This document shows positions 11,769 through 23,471 of a stretch of DNA of 64,000 bases, one piece after another (the stretch's first letter is position 1; every line of letters starts with the position of its first letter). The DNA is taken from positions 434,001 through 498,000 of the forward strand of contig JACGCK010000013.1 of the NCBI GenBank assembly GCA_014925825.1. The letters run 5' to 3'. The position numbers and the translations under genes were made by a program. The notes beneath the pieces are model-generated. The model was given only the letters and a program-made list of their open reading frames with translations, did no database searches and had not been told where the DNA came from. Origin of the DNA: Pholiota molesta. Its lineage: Eukaryota > Basidiomycota > Agaricomycetes > Agaricales > Strophariaceae.

Positions 11769-14700
11769 TCAGCTGCCCGTAACGCGTTTTGCACGTCTTG
11801 GATTCCGATTCTCTTCCTCATCTCCTTCCGCATACAGTGAGGAAGTTGATCTCTGCGCAGTCTTCGACAATGGAAGTGCCATCGCGGAAACGCGCTCGGA
11901 AGAGGACGTTGGCGTTGGTGAAGAGGCCTTCCTTGAGTGACACGACGATGAACTGGGAGCCTTTGAACCGCGTGCGAACAGTTGTCCAATATGTTGTGTA
12001 TGCGAAAGATCCAAAGCAGCATCGATTTCATCGAGGATATACATTGGCGCAGGTTTGAATTGGAGCAGGGCCATGATGAGGGATAGCGCGATGAGTGACC
12101 TGTATTGTATTCAGATTCAATTTCGTTATTGATTCATTTCAGCAGACGCACCGTTGGCCTCCACTCAGTTCAGTCAAACTTTGCTTCCAAACAGTACCAA
12201 GTCGGACCTTGACCTCCAGGCCGTCCATGAGGTCTTGGCCTTCCGGAGGTTGCAGCTTCGCAAAGTTGCCTGGCAGGAGCTCAGCGAAAATGCCTCCAAA
12301 GTCACTGAATGCAAAAAGTTATTGTCTTTGAGGGTGGCAGAGTGTGTCTATACTCACGTGCTGACCTTCTCCCAGGTCTTCTGCAGCGCGTCGCGCTTGT
12401 ACCGATCGAGCTCCTCAATAGTCTCCTCGATCTTTCCTTATCTTTCTCTACCGTGGCCATGTTCTTCTTGAGATCAGTTTCCTTCTTCTCGACACTACAT
12501 TTCCACTGGTGTCAGACCTCCAGTTATGGTGAAATCGTTCGACGTACCCTTCTATCATGTTCATGACCTTTGGATTGACCTTTTTCTTCATGCCTTCTTG
12601 TGCAGCTTCGAGTTCATTACACTTTTGTCGCAAGGCATTCGCTCGATATTGCTAAAGTCGTATTGAGTGTTAGGTTCTCCAAATTGTCTACCATGACATC
12701 AGCGAACATCACAGAAAGAATTGGTCAGAAACCCACTCTTTCTCCTCAGCTATCCAGGGATAGAGTTGCTCGTGTCGAGCAACATTGGCAACTGCTGTTT
12801 GTTTCTCCTTGGTCAAAATCTGGATATCTTGTTCAATCTTCTGGATTTCCAAGTCATAGTTGGCGATGGAGCCTTTGTCTCCTTGATCACACGATCGAGT
12901 TCTTTCAACTCCATGTCAAATCTACTCAGAGTTGCCATCTCCTCCCCAGCTTCTCCTCTGCTCTTGCATGTCGATCCTAGAGTCAAAGATGAAATTAGCA
13001 ATGTACTCAAGCGACAGACATATTGGAACAGACCTCGGTTGCGGCGACTTGGCGCTGCAGCGCCTCCAACTCCTTGCGCATCTCCGCAATACCCTCTTTC
13101 GCCTCTTCGATCTGTTGCTTCTCCCTTCGAGATCGCTTTCGACTTGTTCTATAATGGATAAAGCCAATTCCGCACAGGCGTCAAGATACGTCATGTCACT
13201 GAAAGGGTGCGTACCGAGCTCGAGGGTGACCGACTGCAGCTCCTTTTGCTGTGTCTTCACAATGACCGTGTGTTTTTGGAGGGCGTGCTTTTGTGCGGTA
13301 ATGCTAGCCTTTGAAAAAATTGCGTCAGCATCATTCGGCTTTGAGGACCGGATGAAAGATAGGCCTGACCTTGAGCTCGTCGATCTTCCATCTTTGTTAT
13401 TCTTGAACTCTCCATATCGCGCTCGAGCTTCTTACATTCCTCTTTGGCTTCCTTCTGCTTGTCCTTCGCAGCTTGAAGGCATTGCGCAGATCTCAATCGT
13501 GGATTTGACCTTCTCGACAGCGCTCGCATTCTACAAAGACATGGATAGTAAGCACATGGTGCACGCCATTATTGACAAGTTAATGAGCATATACTCACCA
13601 ACGACGCATTGCTCCCCTCGACCTGCTCCTGGAGGAGCTTCAGTCGTGCTGCTTGATCTCCAAATCCCGCACAAGCCCACGCCAGCGCTCGCGCGCGCCC
13701 CGCGCCTTCTCCTCCGCCTGCCCGAGGCCCTGGAGCCGGTTCTGCGCCTCGCGGAGCCGGCTCTCCACCTCGAGCAGCTCCTGCACCTGGATGAGCACCT
13801 TCGTGCTGCTCGGCGCGGCGCCGCCGCTCAGTGTCCCGGAGGGGTCGTACACGTCGCCGTCGAGCGTCACGGAGCGCACGCCGACGTCGCGGGCGAAGGT
13901 CACTTTCTTCGCGGTCTCGGCGTCGTCGCAGATGAGGGTGTCCGTGAAGATGTAGTTATCGCCTTCTGGACTCGTCTTCGTACCCGACAAGCGAGAGCGC
14001 GGTGCGCACTTTGCCTGGGGCGAGACGTGTGGCGCGTTCAGTTTCTGGGATAATGTTAATTAATAGAACAGCTGAAGAGAATGAGAAGGCTGACATGATC
14101 AGAGAGCGTCCATGCGTTGATTTTGGTGAGAGGAATGAAGGTTACGCGCTTCCTCATGCGACCGTTCTTGATGAGATCTTTGCCCACTTTCTCGTCCTCG
14201 ATGACCACGTTGAAGAGCTTACCGCCGCCTGCGATCTCCAGCGCGACGGCCTTGTTATAGTGCTCCTCTGGAAGCGATATTAGTTGCACAGCAACGCCTT
14301 TCACCTTGCGGTGATCGAAGTTGGGTATGGAGCGTCGTACTCGAAGTTGAGGCGCGGAATTCGGTATTTCAGGCGATCGCGTTGCTGTGGATCAAGTATA
14401 AGGGCTCATAATAGTATAGAAAGTAGCAATAAAGAGCGTACCTCTGTCAGATTCTTAACCTCCTCCCTTGCCTGCCGGAGCTGCATGTCCAGCTCTTTCT
14501 CCTTCTCCGCATTCCATCCCGAGCCGGCCACTTTGCCCTCGAGCGCTTCCACCGCTGCCTTCAAGTTCTCGAGTTTCTTCAAGTTGTCTCCGCCTCCTTC
14601 GCAGAGCGCGCATGCGCCCTCGAGGTCCGCCAGCTCCTTCTCGCTCATCCCCAGCTTGACCTTGCTCTGCTCCTCCTCTGCCGCGGCCTGCGCGATTCGC

Positions 14701-16219
14701 GCACGGGCGTCTGCGAGCTGGCCCATGTAGCCGCCGCCCTTGTTCTTGGCGCCGTTCGAAGAGAGGCCGGTGAGGAGGGTTTGGAGGAGCTCTTCGTCAG
14801 AAGCCAATTTCGTAGTCAACGAGGCTTGTTTGTCATTGACTTTGTTAAGGCAGTCTTGACTTTGTCCACCTCTTTCTGCTTCTTGACGATATCGGATCCT
14901 GCCTGTGAATAGGTAAGTTATTGTCATAAATAGCAGCGTCAGACGCACCACTTGAACTTGGGCCTCGAGTTGTCCGATTTTCGTTTCTTCTTGCTTGATG
15001 CTGTCCACCTTGATCTCCGCCTGCGCTTTCTCTTTCGCGAGCTTCTTCCCAAGCTCGCTGATCTCAAGTTGCAGCGCCTTCACTTTCCCGCCCTTGCTCA
15101 GCTCCTCGTCCCTCTTCTTCGTGACCTTGATCACATCCTTCTCTGCACTCGCCAGTTGGCCCTGTGCCTTTTGTTTATCTCTTCTAGTTTCTTCACCGCA
15201 GCCTTCTTCGCGTTGATCTCGTGTTGTTTCTTCGCCGCGCGCTCGCCGAACTCGGTCCATTCGTATGCCCGTAGTGTGCGTCCGATGCGTTCCAATTCGC
15301 TTGTAGCTTTCTGATATTGCACGTACGCCCGCTTCTCGGCGCGGAGCTTGTCGAGCTTAGGCTTCACTTCTTCAGCGAGAATCCTTTTGATCTCCCCTAC
15401 TTGCTTATTCTTCTTGTCCATGGTCTTTTTCGCTTTGTCTTTTCGGTCTTCGAACATTCGGGTACCTGCTGCTTCTTCTACCATGCCGAGAATTTCTTGG
15501 GGACGCATATTGAGGACCTAAATAAAGTAAATCAGCAAATAAAATATAAGGCGTCGCTTGGGTTAAAAGGGCGGTCGAAGACAGATTCTAAAGTGACCTC
15601 ACCTTGGTGATACGACCTTGCATAATCACGAAGTTAGGGTTGTTGATGTTCAATTGCACGGATTGGAAGAAGGTTTGGACATTGGCTTGAGGCGCTTTAT
15701 GTCCATTGAGGATGTACTTGGATATGTTGGGAAGAGCAATCTAATATCAAATATGGCTAATTAGCTATAATCCTGCCATCCAAATGAAAGACATACCTGG
15801 CGAGTCACTGTAATTGCTTATATTCCTCAAATCCAACAGGGCTATTTGCGCGATCCGAGTTGTCAAATACGATCGTTACACTGGCTTTGGTTATCCCAGC
15901 TTGGCCACGCTTGTAGATGAGGTCTTGCTGGTTGGACGCACGCATCTGGAACGCGTTTTTAGAACATTTTCACGCGATACATATTATCTGGTATACCTGG
16001 GACATGTTGGTAATACCCAACACGAAACATATCGCGTCGAGGATGTTGGATTTGCCTGAGCCATTCAGGCCGGTGATGGCGTTAAAAGAGGGATCCCATC
16101 CGACGATTTGGGTGCGAACTGGATATGATTTGAAGCCTGTAAACAAATACATTAGAAATAAAGCATAATAGATGCTGGTGAGAAGGCGTACCCTCGATGA
16201 CGAGCTCCTCTATCCGCAT
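11769..16219 (-). CDS. SMC2: Condensin subunit SMC2
   Basis: The ATG at 16217-16219 gives [10 protein letters not shown]. The ATPase head follows: [20 protein letters not shown], Walker [10 protein letters not shown] near 16050, then [20 protein letters not shown] and [13 protein letters not shown], then the SMC2-type [20 protein letters not shown] near 15490. Long coiled coils flank a hinge with [20 protein letters not shown] near 14250 and [14 protein letters not shown] near 13830. The C-terminal head has [14 protein letters not shown] near 12160 and Walker [21 protein letters not shown] near 12020, ending at TGA 11769-11771. SMC2 pairs with SMC4 in condensin for mitotic chromosome compaction. 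The frame slips at least six times (for example near 15812, 15185, 13985 and 11970), mostly one base missing from a short run. Since SMC2 is essential, these are most likely assembly errors. Confidence 0.9.
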
Positions 16220-16867
16220 TTCTGAATGGTGTTGTCGAGGTTGAGTTGGGAGCCGAAACGCGTGCTATAGCGGTCATGTGCTTGTTAATGTTTGGAAAAG
16301 ACCCCTGTCACCTGAGAAAAAATAAAGAGTTTCTCACGCCAATTTATGTAAGTGCAGCCACGGAAAATAGAAATCCTTGCATTGTCCATCCTAAATTCAA
16401 GTCCAAGGTTATTAATTATCTGAAGGACTTCCATTAAATTGGAAGTGTGAAGAGTTCATGTGAAGTACAATAGGCTCGATAAGTTGATAGTGAAGTTTGT
16501 TGTTCAGAAAACGTAAAGTTTATTTTAAAGTGTGAGCTATTAATGGCAGCGCTGATCACAAAAGAGTCACATCAGCGACGCTTGCCCCGCCACTGGATGA
16601 GCCAACATTGACCGACTTGGACTTGCCAACCATCTCCAAATCCCTTGCGGTTTATGTCCATTGGCTACATATCGTCTGAGACGCGCTTTTGTGCAACTAT
16701 TGTGTCTGGGACGAGTTACCGAATTTATCTGAGCTCCGTTTGGACTCTGGGGCAAAAGGCTAATTATTTGATTGACGCTTGGGACCCCATCGGTATCGGC
16801 CACCATAAATACAAATATAAGCAATTCAAACCTCTCTTTCTTTCATCCTTTCCCTTGCTGCCACACA
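16220..16867. promoter_or_regulatory. Divergent promoter region between SMC2 and the DUF262 gene
   Basis: About 650 bp separates two divergent start codons and must serve both. An A/T-rich TATA-like stretch (ATAAATACAAATATAAGC, 16805-16822) lies about 45 bp upstream of the DUF262 ATG. No other motif is compelling, and no expression data are available here. Confidence 0.35.
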
Positions 16868-19800
16868 ATGCCTCCAATAGACGATCTGGACACCACCTGG
16901 TTTGACGACGAAGGCGAACTCACGGAACTCGACGAAAGCGATGAAGAAGACGAACTAATGCCTACTCCACCTCCACCGCCGCCCCGCGCGCCGAGTCCTG
17001 TTCTGGATCTCATTTCAATACCGAGATCAAAGACCACTAGGGCATCTACTCAGAAAGCTACGGATAAGAGTAGAGCGCGCGGAGGGCTGAAGAATGCGGT
17101 GCTGTGCTTGAAGCCACCCCGAACGACGAATTACTCCGCCTCTTCGCTTTTTGGTGCGATTTCCTTTCATACTTCTCTTGGCCCCACATTTGACCCACAT
17201 TCTCAAAGATTGGATCCAGGATGGCCTCGTCGAACTGAATCCTGAATACCAACGAGGTCTGTACTGCACGTTTTCTATCTTTTGGTTAGGGTTTAGATCC
17301 GAACGTTTCTTTAGGTGTTGTATGGAACGATGCGAAGCAAACAGCACTCATAGGATCAATCATTTACAACTACTACGTTCCACCCATTGTTTTCAGTAAG
17401 TATCTTCCTCAATGTATTGTGACTCTCCTCATCTCTTGTTTCCATAGCCGTGATTCGCAGCAACGATGGCAGGGAAACACGAGTGTGTATCGACGGGAAA
17501 CAGCGACTGACTTCTATCAAACGGTATGAAAACCTTCATTCCTTACTTCTTCCTGACCTCATTTTCCCTATGTTAGATTCATGCTCGGAGAGATCGCATG
17601 TACGCCTTTCATTATTGCCTTATAGTTCATTTGATCTCATCACTCCTGTGACTCGTACTTAGATAAAGACGCGTACGTACCTTTCTCAATCAGATCAGGC
17701 TATTTTTACTGACTTGATTTCGACAGGACAACCAATCGCAAAGCTTACTATACGAGCCCATCTGGAGCTAAGCGCAAACTCATTCCTGATGCGATGCGAA
17801 GCAACTTTAAAAACAAGCAAATCACTTGTGTTGAGTACGAAGATTTGACTGGGGAGCAAGAACGAGAGATATTCCAGGTACGTCCTTCTTTTTACCTGTA
17901 TTCTTGATCAGGTCTGATTGTCATGCATTTGTAGCGTGTTCAATTGGGTGTTACACTGGCGCCTGCAGGTTAGTCACTATAGATAAATGCTCAACACCAT
18001 CCTCTGACACATGTTCCAGATCGCTTGCCGGCCATCAACGGTCCCTATGCAAACCTCGTGCGCACCTTGCGCCGCAGGATCGAAACGACGGAAGGGTTCG
18101 AACTCTATCTGAACTGGGGCGCCGCACGCGGGAAAGACTTCCAGGCGCTAGCCCAGATCGTCTATCTGATTCCTATGGGCAAGAAACCAACAAAGCAGAG
18201 CCCACGCCGACGCGCCTCGAGGCCTTCCTGAGCAACCAAGCTTCGATTCCGGTCTGGAGACTCTGGAGAAGACATCCATCAACGTGATGGACATTTTCTG
18301 TCGCATCAGCGGGAGCCGCGAACTGGGACGGCCCATTCGGAAAGACCTCACACCGCTCGAGTTCGTGATGGCTCGTATCTGGTGTTTCTGCACCGCAAGA
18401 AGCTGTCGGACTTGCAACTGTCTGAAGCTATGGGGCGGATGCGCAGGGAGTTCAAGAGAGCCTGTCCAGACAGGAAATCCAACACGAAGAACTTCAAGTT
18501 TATCTTGTCATTTGTGCAAAAGGAGGTCCCGAAATTGTATTCCAAGTAACGCCTCGCCTGCCGTCCGAAAAAACTGCATATGAAACCGTTGTCGAAAGAG
18601 TAGAAGTCGATCCAAGCCGCCGTCGATCCAAGAAGGAAGCTTCTGACAACCTTGGAAAAGACATATTCCTCCACTACGAGCAGTAAGATCACGGGCAAAC
18701 GGAAGCGCGCCGACGATGAGGAAAGTCTGTGCAGCGTGATGTGTACATCATTCCGAAGAAGGCGACGAAGCCAAAAGTGGAAATCAAGACACAACCCACA
18801 CTTTCGTACGAGTACGAGGCTGGGATGACATCGGTGGCCGATTCGGAAAACCGGCCCAAAGCCAGACGAGGGCGCCCCCCTAGGGCATCGGCGCAGACGA
18901 CGGTGGTCAAGAAAGCGGCTCCATCGTCCGCCGGAATAGACAAGAAAATACCACTGGGCACCCAAGTGGGCAAGCCAAGTGTGCGCCCGCCGTCGTCTTG
19001 TCGTACCGGCGCTCTGTCGGCCATTGCCAGTACGGCCCGGGTTTCTATCACTCCTTGCCCCCCAAACAAGAATCTCCTCCGCAAGCTGGTCCTTCGACGT
19101 CCTCCGCGGCTTCGGTCAAGAAACCTTCTCCTGCATGACAACCCTTTTCCAAGCCCACGGAACGACCTCCGCTCCCGGACGATCGTGGGTCAGAACATTA
19201 GAAGTAACAGAAATCATGGATCTTGCCCCTGCCCCTTCCTCTGCTTCTGCTCTGCCTCTGCCGCCTTTGGCACCACATCCAGCTCCTCTACTTTCCTCGC
19301 GTCTGCTCCTCAAACTCAAGCATTGGCCAGGTCCAAGCACAAGCGCGTCGGCCGGACGCAGCGCGCCACAAGAGGTTAGGAACACCAGTCAGGTCGCTCC
19401 GCGGTCGCCTATTACTAACATTTTTCCTGCTGCTTCTGCTTCCTCCACCACCCCTACTAGCCCAAACGACACTGGTGGACCACTGCGTGGACACGGTAGA
19501 TCGGCATCGTCAGATAACACCGCGGCGGCGACGGGGGCCGCGCAGGGCGGCGGAGCGGGTACTGCGAGCGTTGTGGGACAAGGGCAGAGACAAGGACAAG
19601 GGCAAGGGCAGGGAGTCTCGCGGCGATGGGAGGTACGAGCGCGAGTGCGGGGGCATGTGCTGGGCGGAGGCGAGCGAATGGAGGCGATTTCCGAAGTTTA
19701 ACAAGACCGTACCTGCGCGGATGAACGGCGCAGGGAATTCAAGTCAATCACAGCAGTATCAGCAGTATCAACAACAACAACAACAGCAGCAGCAGCAGCA

Positions 19801-20365
19801 GCAGCAACAAGCGCCAATATCAAGACCAATGGACAGCACTGGCAACTACACTACCCAGCGCTCCACGAGCCTTTCCTATGCCAATCTCAATGCCAACGCC
19901 AACTCCAACGCTGCGCAGGCAGAGAAAGGTCGCGTCGCAAGCACGGGCAGTATCCGAACAGGCGCGTTGGTCACACCTACGAGCACACCCAGCGCATCGC
20001 CGAGCATACCAGAGCCGGATTTTTGGCGGCTAAGGACGGCGGCTGCCAGTCCGCAGGTGGCGCCCACAAGGGATCCCAGGATCGTGGCGAGAGAGGCGGC
20101 TGCTGCTGCTCAGGCGGCGAAAGTGCAACATCAAGAGCAAGAACAACAACGACAAGTGCAGCAACTGCTACAACAACCACAACCGCAGCAGCAACATCAA
20201 AGGACAGTAGCGGCGATAAATGAACAACAGCGACAACGAACCCAACCACCAACACCCCCACCGAGCACGTCTTCTGGGGCTCTTCGCGTTGAAGGCACCG
20301 CCCAGCCGAGCAATAGACCGTCGCAATATCCGGGTGTGCTCGAAAGAGAGCACCATCTTCTTTAA
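16868..20365 (+). CDS. DUF262 (GmrSD/ParB-like fold) protein with polyQ C-terminal tail
   Basis: The ATG at 16868 starts an acidic leader (MPPIDDLDTTWFDDEGELTE, then a Pro run). The DUF262 core is spread over small exons: TNYSASSLF, LVELNPEYQRG joined by splicing to VVWNDAKQTALIGSII, YNYYVPPIVF, then VCIDGKQRLTSIKR near 17485, the family D-G-(K/Q)-Q-R-L-T motif. ITCVEYEDLTGEQEREIFQR and RVQLGVTLAPADRLPAING follow, then a helical part (SINVMDIFCRI, LSDLQLSEAMGRMRREFKRA). The tail beyond 18700 is basic/Pro/Ser-rich with AT-hook-like RRGRPPRA, then Gln-rich to a stop at 20363-20365. In bacteria DUF262 domains form the nucleotide-binding part of GmrSD, BrxU or SspE defence nucleases. No HNH/DUF1524 nuclease motif is visible here, and the fungal function is unknown. 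At least three one-base slips occur between 18200 and 18380. The junction to the tail is uncertain; the tail could be a separate gene. Confidence 0.7.
19769..19810 (+). repeat. CAA/CAG microsatellite encoding polyglutamine
   Basis: A run of 14 consecutive CAA/CAG codons inside the C-terminal tail of the DUF262 gene, preceded by CAG-CAG-TAT repeats. Shorter Gln-rich runs recur near 20130-20250. It is in frame with the downstream tail. Confidence 0.9.
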
Positions 20366-21039
20366 AATAAGGCGAACTCGCACGTTCCAATTTCTATCTT
20401 TCTTTATTTCATTTTCCATGCCGTGCTTTCACCTCTTGCTTTGCGCTGCAAAACACGTCCGAATTCGCAAACACACGCTATCCGTTGAGACTTACTTGAA
20501 CAATTTATTGAACTTATCTTTTGTTTTATTTTGTGCAAGCATCTACCTTATGTTCATTTCGTATGCTTTTTTTGGCGGTCTCTCCTCACTGTCAAAGCAT
20601 AATCCTATCATCTATGGCCATCATAATTCTCCTTGTCATATGTCATTTTTACTTATACTGTAATAGTCTGAGCTAAACGCGTACTAGTAGTTGCAGAATA
20701 ATTGAACTTTGGTTTTACATGTAATAATTCCAAATCGTACTCTACGACTTGAGCGGTTACGAAGCTTTGACGTAAGTTGCTTTGATGTCTTTCTCATATG
20801 ATACCTCCTCGAGGCTCACTGGAGAATACATAATGAAGACGAATCGGAAGCTCGCACGGGGTGATCGACGATGCGGGTCGTTAGGGAGTGATGACGGGTC
20901 GGGAAAACTTACCTCCCCGTTTCCAGGCTAGCAATTGCAATTAATATTGCGCCGCCTCGCGGATTTGATGTGGTTTCCCCTCTAAAACTGCTGCTGCTCT
21001 CAGTTTCTATCGGGTGCAACAGCAAGACCCCCAGGCGTC
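20366..21039. other. Intergenic region, no gene seen
   Basis: T-rich 3' flank of the DUF262 gene, then the 5' flank of the F-box gene. Pyrimidine tracts occur near 20395-20410 and 20975-21000. No coding signal seen. Confidence 0.5.
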
Positions 21040-23126
21040 ATGGCTTTCCTTCAGCGGCAACGTTCCATCCCAGCCCTTAACGATGTCGAGAAAAAGGCGA
21101 AAGACCTGCCGCAACCCATCCAGGTGGTTACATCATACGCAGCCGTTGAAAATGTACCCCAACGACACGGACGGACGCTCACGACGAGCAATATGGGTAG
21201 CAGTCATATCATGCGACGCGTCTCATCAATTTTCTTGCCCAGAAAGAAGCCGAAGCCCCTCAATTTGAATCTGCTCGACTCTGCGTTGACGACAGCCTCG
21301 ACCCGCGTGTCGTATTCGTCGCCCACAGCAGAGAATGGCCCGACTTCCGACGATGACATACGAATACCCAGTGGCCTTGGAAGCGCAGTGACCTTCGTCT
21401 CGAACCACTCTCTTCCTCCATCGCCGTTCTTACCACCAGACACACAAGACAGCTTCCGACCACCGCAGGAATACATGCGCACTCGAGCCATCAGCTCTCC
21501 GAATTTGTTGCGGACATTGACCTTCACAGTGCGAGGAAAGGCAGCCAAGACACGACGCGAATCCGTTGTGATACCTCCTACGATCAAGGAACCCCGAGAA
21601 CTACCCACCCCAACTCTATTTTCCAAATTCCGGTTTATCCTCCCCGCAGAACTGTTAATCCTTGTCTTTTCCTATCTTCCTCGGTCTGACATACTCTCAT
21701 GCTCCACTGTCTCTCGTTCCTACGCAGCTGCTGCTCGCGCATCCCTCTACAACTGTATCGAATTTGATACCCTCTCCCCACTTCAATCCGAGCAGCTTAT
21801 CGCGCTGCTGGTCTCACGGAGCGACCTGACGGATCTTGTAACGACTTTCATTTGTCGGAAATGGCCACCCTTCTTCCTGACAGACGCGTACGACCAGAGT
21901 GGGCCAGTTCTGGACCACCGCGCGGCTTTGCTGACGGCGACATTCACTCTAGCGCTTGAGCGTATGTCCAGCTGGTCTCGCTTACCCTCCCTGCATTTGA
22001 TATATCCCTCCTCGCGCACCACAGTGCGTTTGGACTAAAAAGCCTGACATTTTTGCACCACACAGCGACGGACGCCTGTACAAAAGCAATGTTCGCATGG
22101 CTGGACGGCCAGACGAACATCATTTCTTTACGATTTCCGAACCTCGATGATACACCTCAAATCAAACTAGATCCTATATCCGATGCTGGACTCAGCAAAA
22201 CGCACTCTAGTCCTAATTTATTAACTCTATCAAACGGTAGCATTCCCCGTCTATTATCACTTAATCCGTTCTCTACCCCAACCCATCACCTCGATCAGGT
22301 TATTCATGCCGTCTCCATCGCCTCCAGCACCTCAGTACCCGCTTTCCGACACGGAACCATTCGCTTCGCCAACTCTTCTCCCGAATTTAACTGTATTGCA
22401 TGCGCCGCCATCGCTCGCGCTCCTCCTCGCGACGCCACTCTCCTCCGGCGCCACGCGCAGGCCTCTGACATCTGTCTTCCTCAATATCAACACAACGCTG
22501 TACAACGGCCTTCGCCCCGCCGCCCTCATGGGCGCGCTCCGCGGGCACACGACGCACCTTGCGTTGCGTTTCAGCGAGATCGTCGATCGGCGGACGTTCG
22601 AGAAGATGTTGGGTGCGGTAGGCGCTTCGCTGGGCCCGAGTATGAGGCTGGCGCCCCTGACAACGTGGGGACTCCTTCCTAGCTACCCCAACCGTGGTGG
22701 CGAACCGCGATCCGAGCGACCGGCAGTGGGATGGGCTGCGCGAGCTGGATATCGGTTTCGAAACGCGCGGAAATATCCATCCCGGGCGAGATGAGGTCAG
22801 TGCATAGTCGCCGCGGTTCGCTCTGATGATTTCTGATTTCTTCTGATCTCTTAGGCCTTGTATAAAAGTGTGCAAGCTTCGCTGCCACGCTACACGCGCT
22901 CTCGGCGTTGCGCTTTTTCGTCGCGCAAAACGACAGTGCAGACGACGCGGATGATACAACTGACGCAGCAAGCACCACGCCAACCCAATCCGAACCTCAA
23001 CAACCCTCTGCGCCTGAACAAATTTTGCTTGACTCCTGGGCCAAATCATGTCGCACGTTGGACTCCGTCACTCTGTTCTCAGGAGCTAGATGGAACCGAA
23101 GCGATCAAAAGCAATCCCCAGCATAG
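21040..23126 (+). CDS. F-box protein
   Basis: The ATG at 21040 opens a 332-codon first frame. A disordered N-terminal part of about 190 residues has two basic stretches (FLPRKKPKP, VRGKAAKTRRES). Then comes a clear F-box near residues 195-240: LPAELLILVFSYLPRSDILS followed by CSTVSRSYAAAARASLYNCI. Such proteins recruit targets to Skp1-Cullin-F-box ubiquitin ligases; the substrate is unknown. The rest is leucine-rich (LVSLTLPAFDISLLA, LKSLTFLHHTATDA, LRELDIGFETRGNI, SLPRYTALSALRFF), resembling the irregular LRR-type target domain of Agaricomycete F-box proteins. It ends near LDSVTLFSGARWNRSD with a stop at 23124-23126. Frame slips near 21978, 22308 and 22690 must be corrected to read it; the first is one missing T in AGCTGG. 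A short intron near 22797-22853 has a GTCAGT donor. Confidence 0.75.
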
Positions 23127-23471
23127 TGGGAAAGGACGTTCACATTGAGCGTAGCACGCTTGATGTCGGTTTGGATTCATGCTGTCTGGAATGCGTGTTC
23201 ATTCCTGCCACTCATTTACGCACCACTATCACGTATTTTACATATTAAATAAACATGCCTACTATACCAGGACCCTCGTCCATTCTTGCTTTCTCCCACT
23301 TTCCATGTTGTGGATAATGTCTGCTAGCTCCTTCTCCATGGACACCACAATCTCGTTTATACCTATCTCTGTCATCTAAAATGCTTTCTCTCCGATGCTC
23401 TTCGTATCTGTTGCATAATTCAATAGTTGATACATAATCCAAATATTCTACTTGTTTAGCTTGCTTGTTTA
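23127..23471. terminator. Convergent 3' flanks of the F-box and oxoprolinase genes
   Basis: A 345-bp tail-to-tail spacer. It is A/T-rich, with AAATAAAC near 23247 as a possible polyadenylation-like element for the plus strand. No coding sequence is visible; in particular no HyuB (hydantoinase B) sequence follows the oxoprolinase stop. Confidence 0.4.

Noticed and set aside
12932..14053. Plus-strand open frame of 373 codons
   Set aside because: It is antisense to the SMC2 coiled coil and hinge. Its composition follows from the G/C-biased codons of the real gene.
18348..18965. Minus-strand open frame of 205 codons
   Set aside because: Antisense shadow of the DUF262 gene; the plus strand carries the motif-bearing protein.
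22387..23049. Minus-strand frame of 220 codons
   Set aside because: Antisense to the F-box gene's C-terminal region; not supported by motifs or splice sites.
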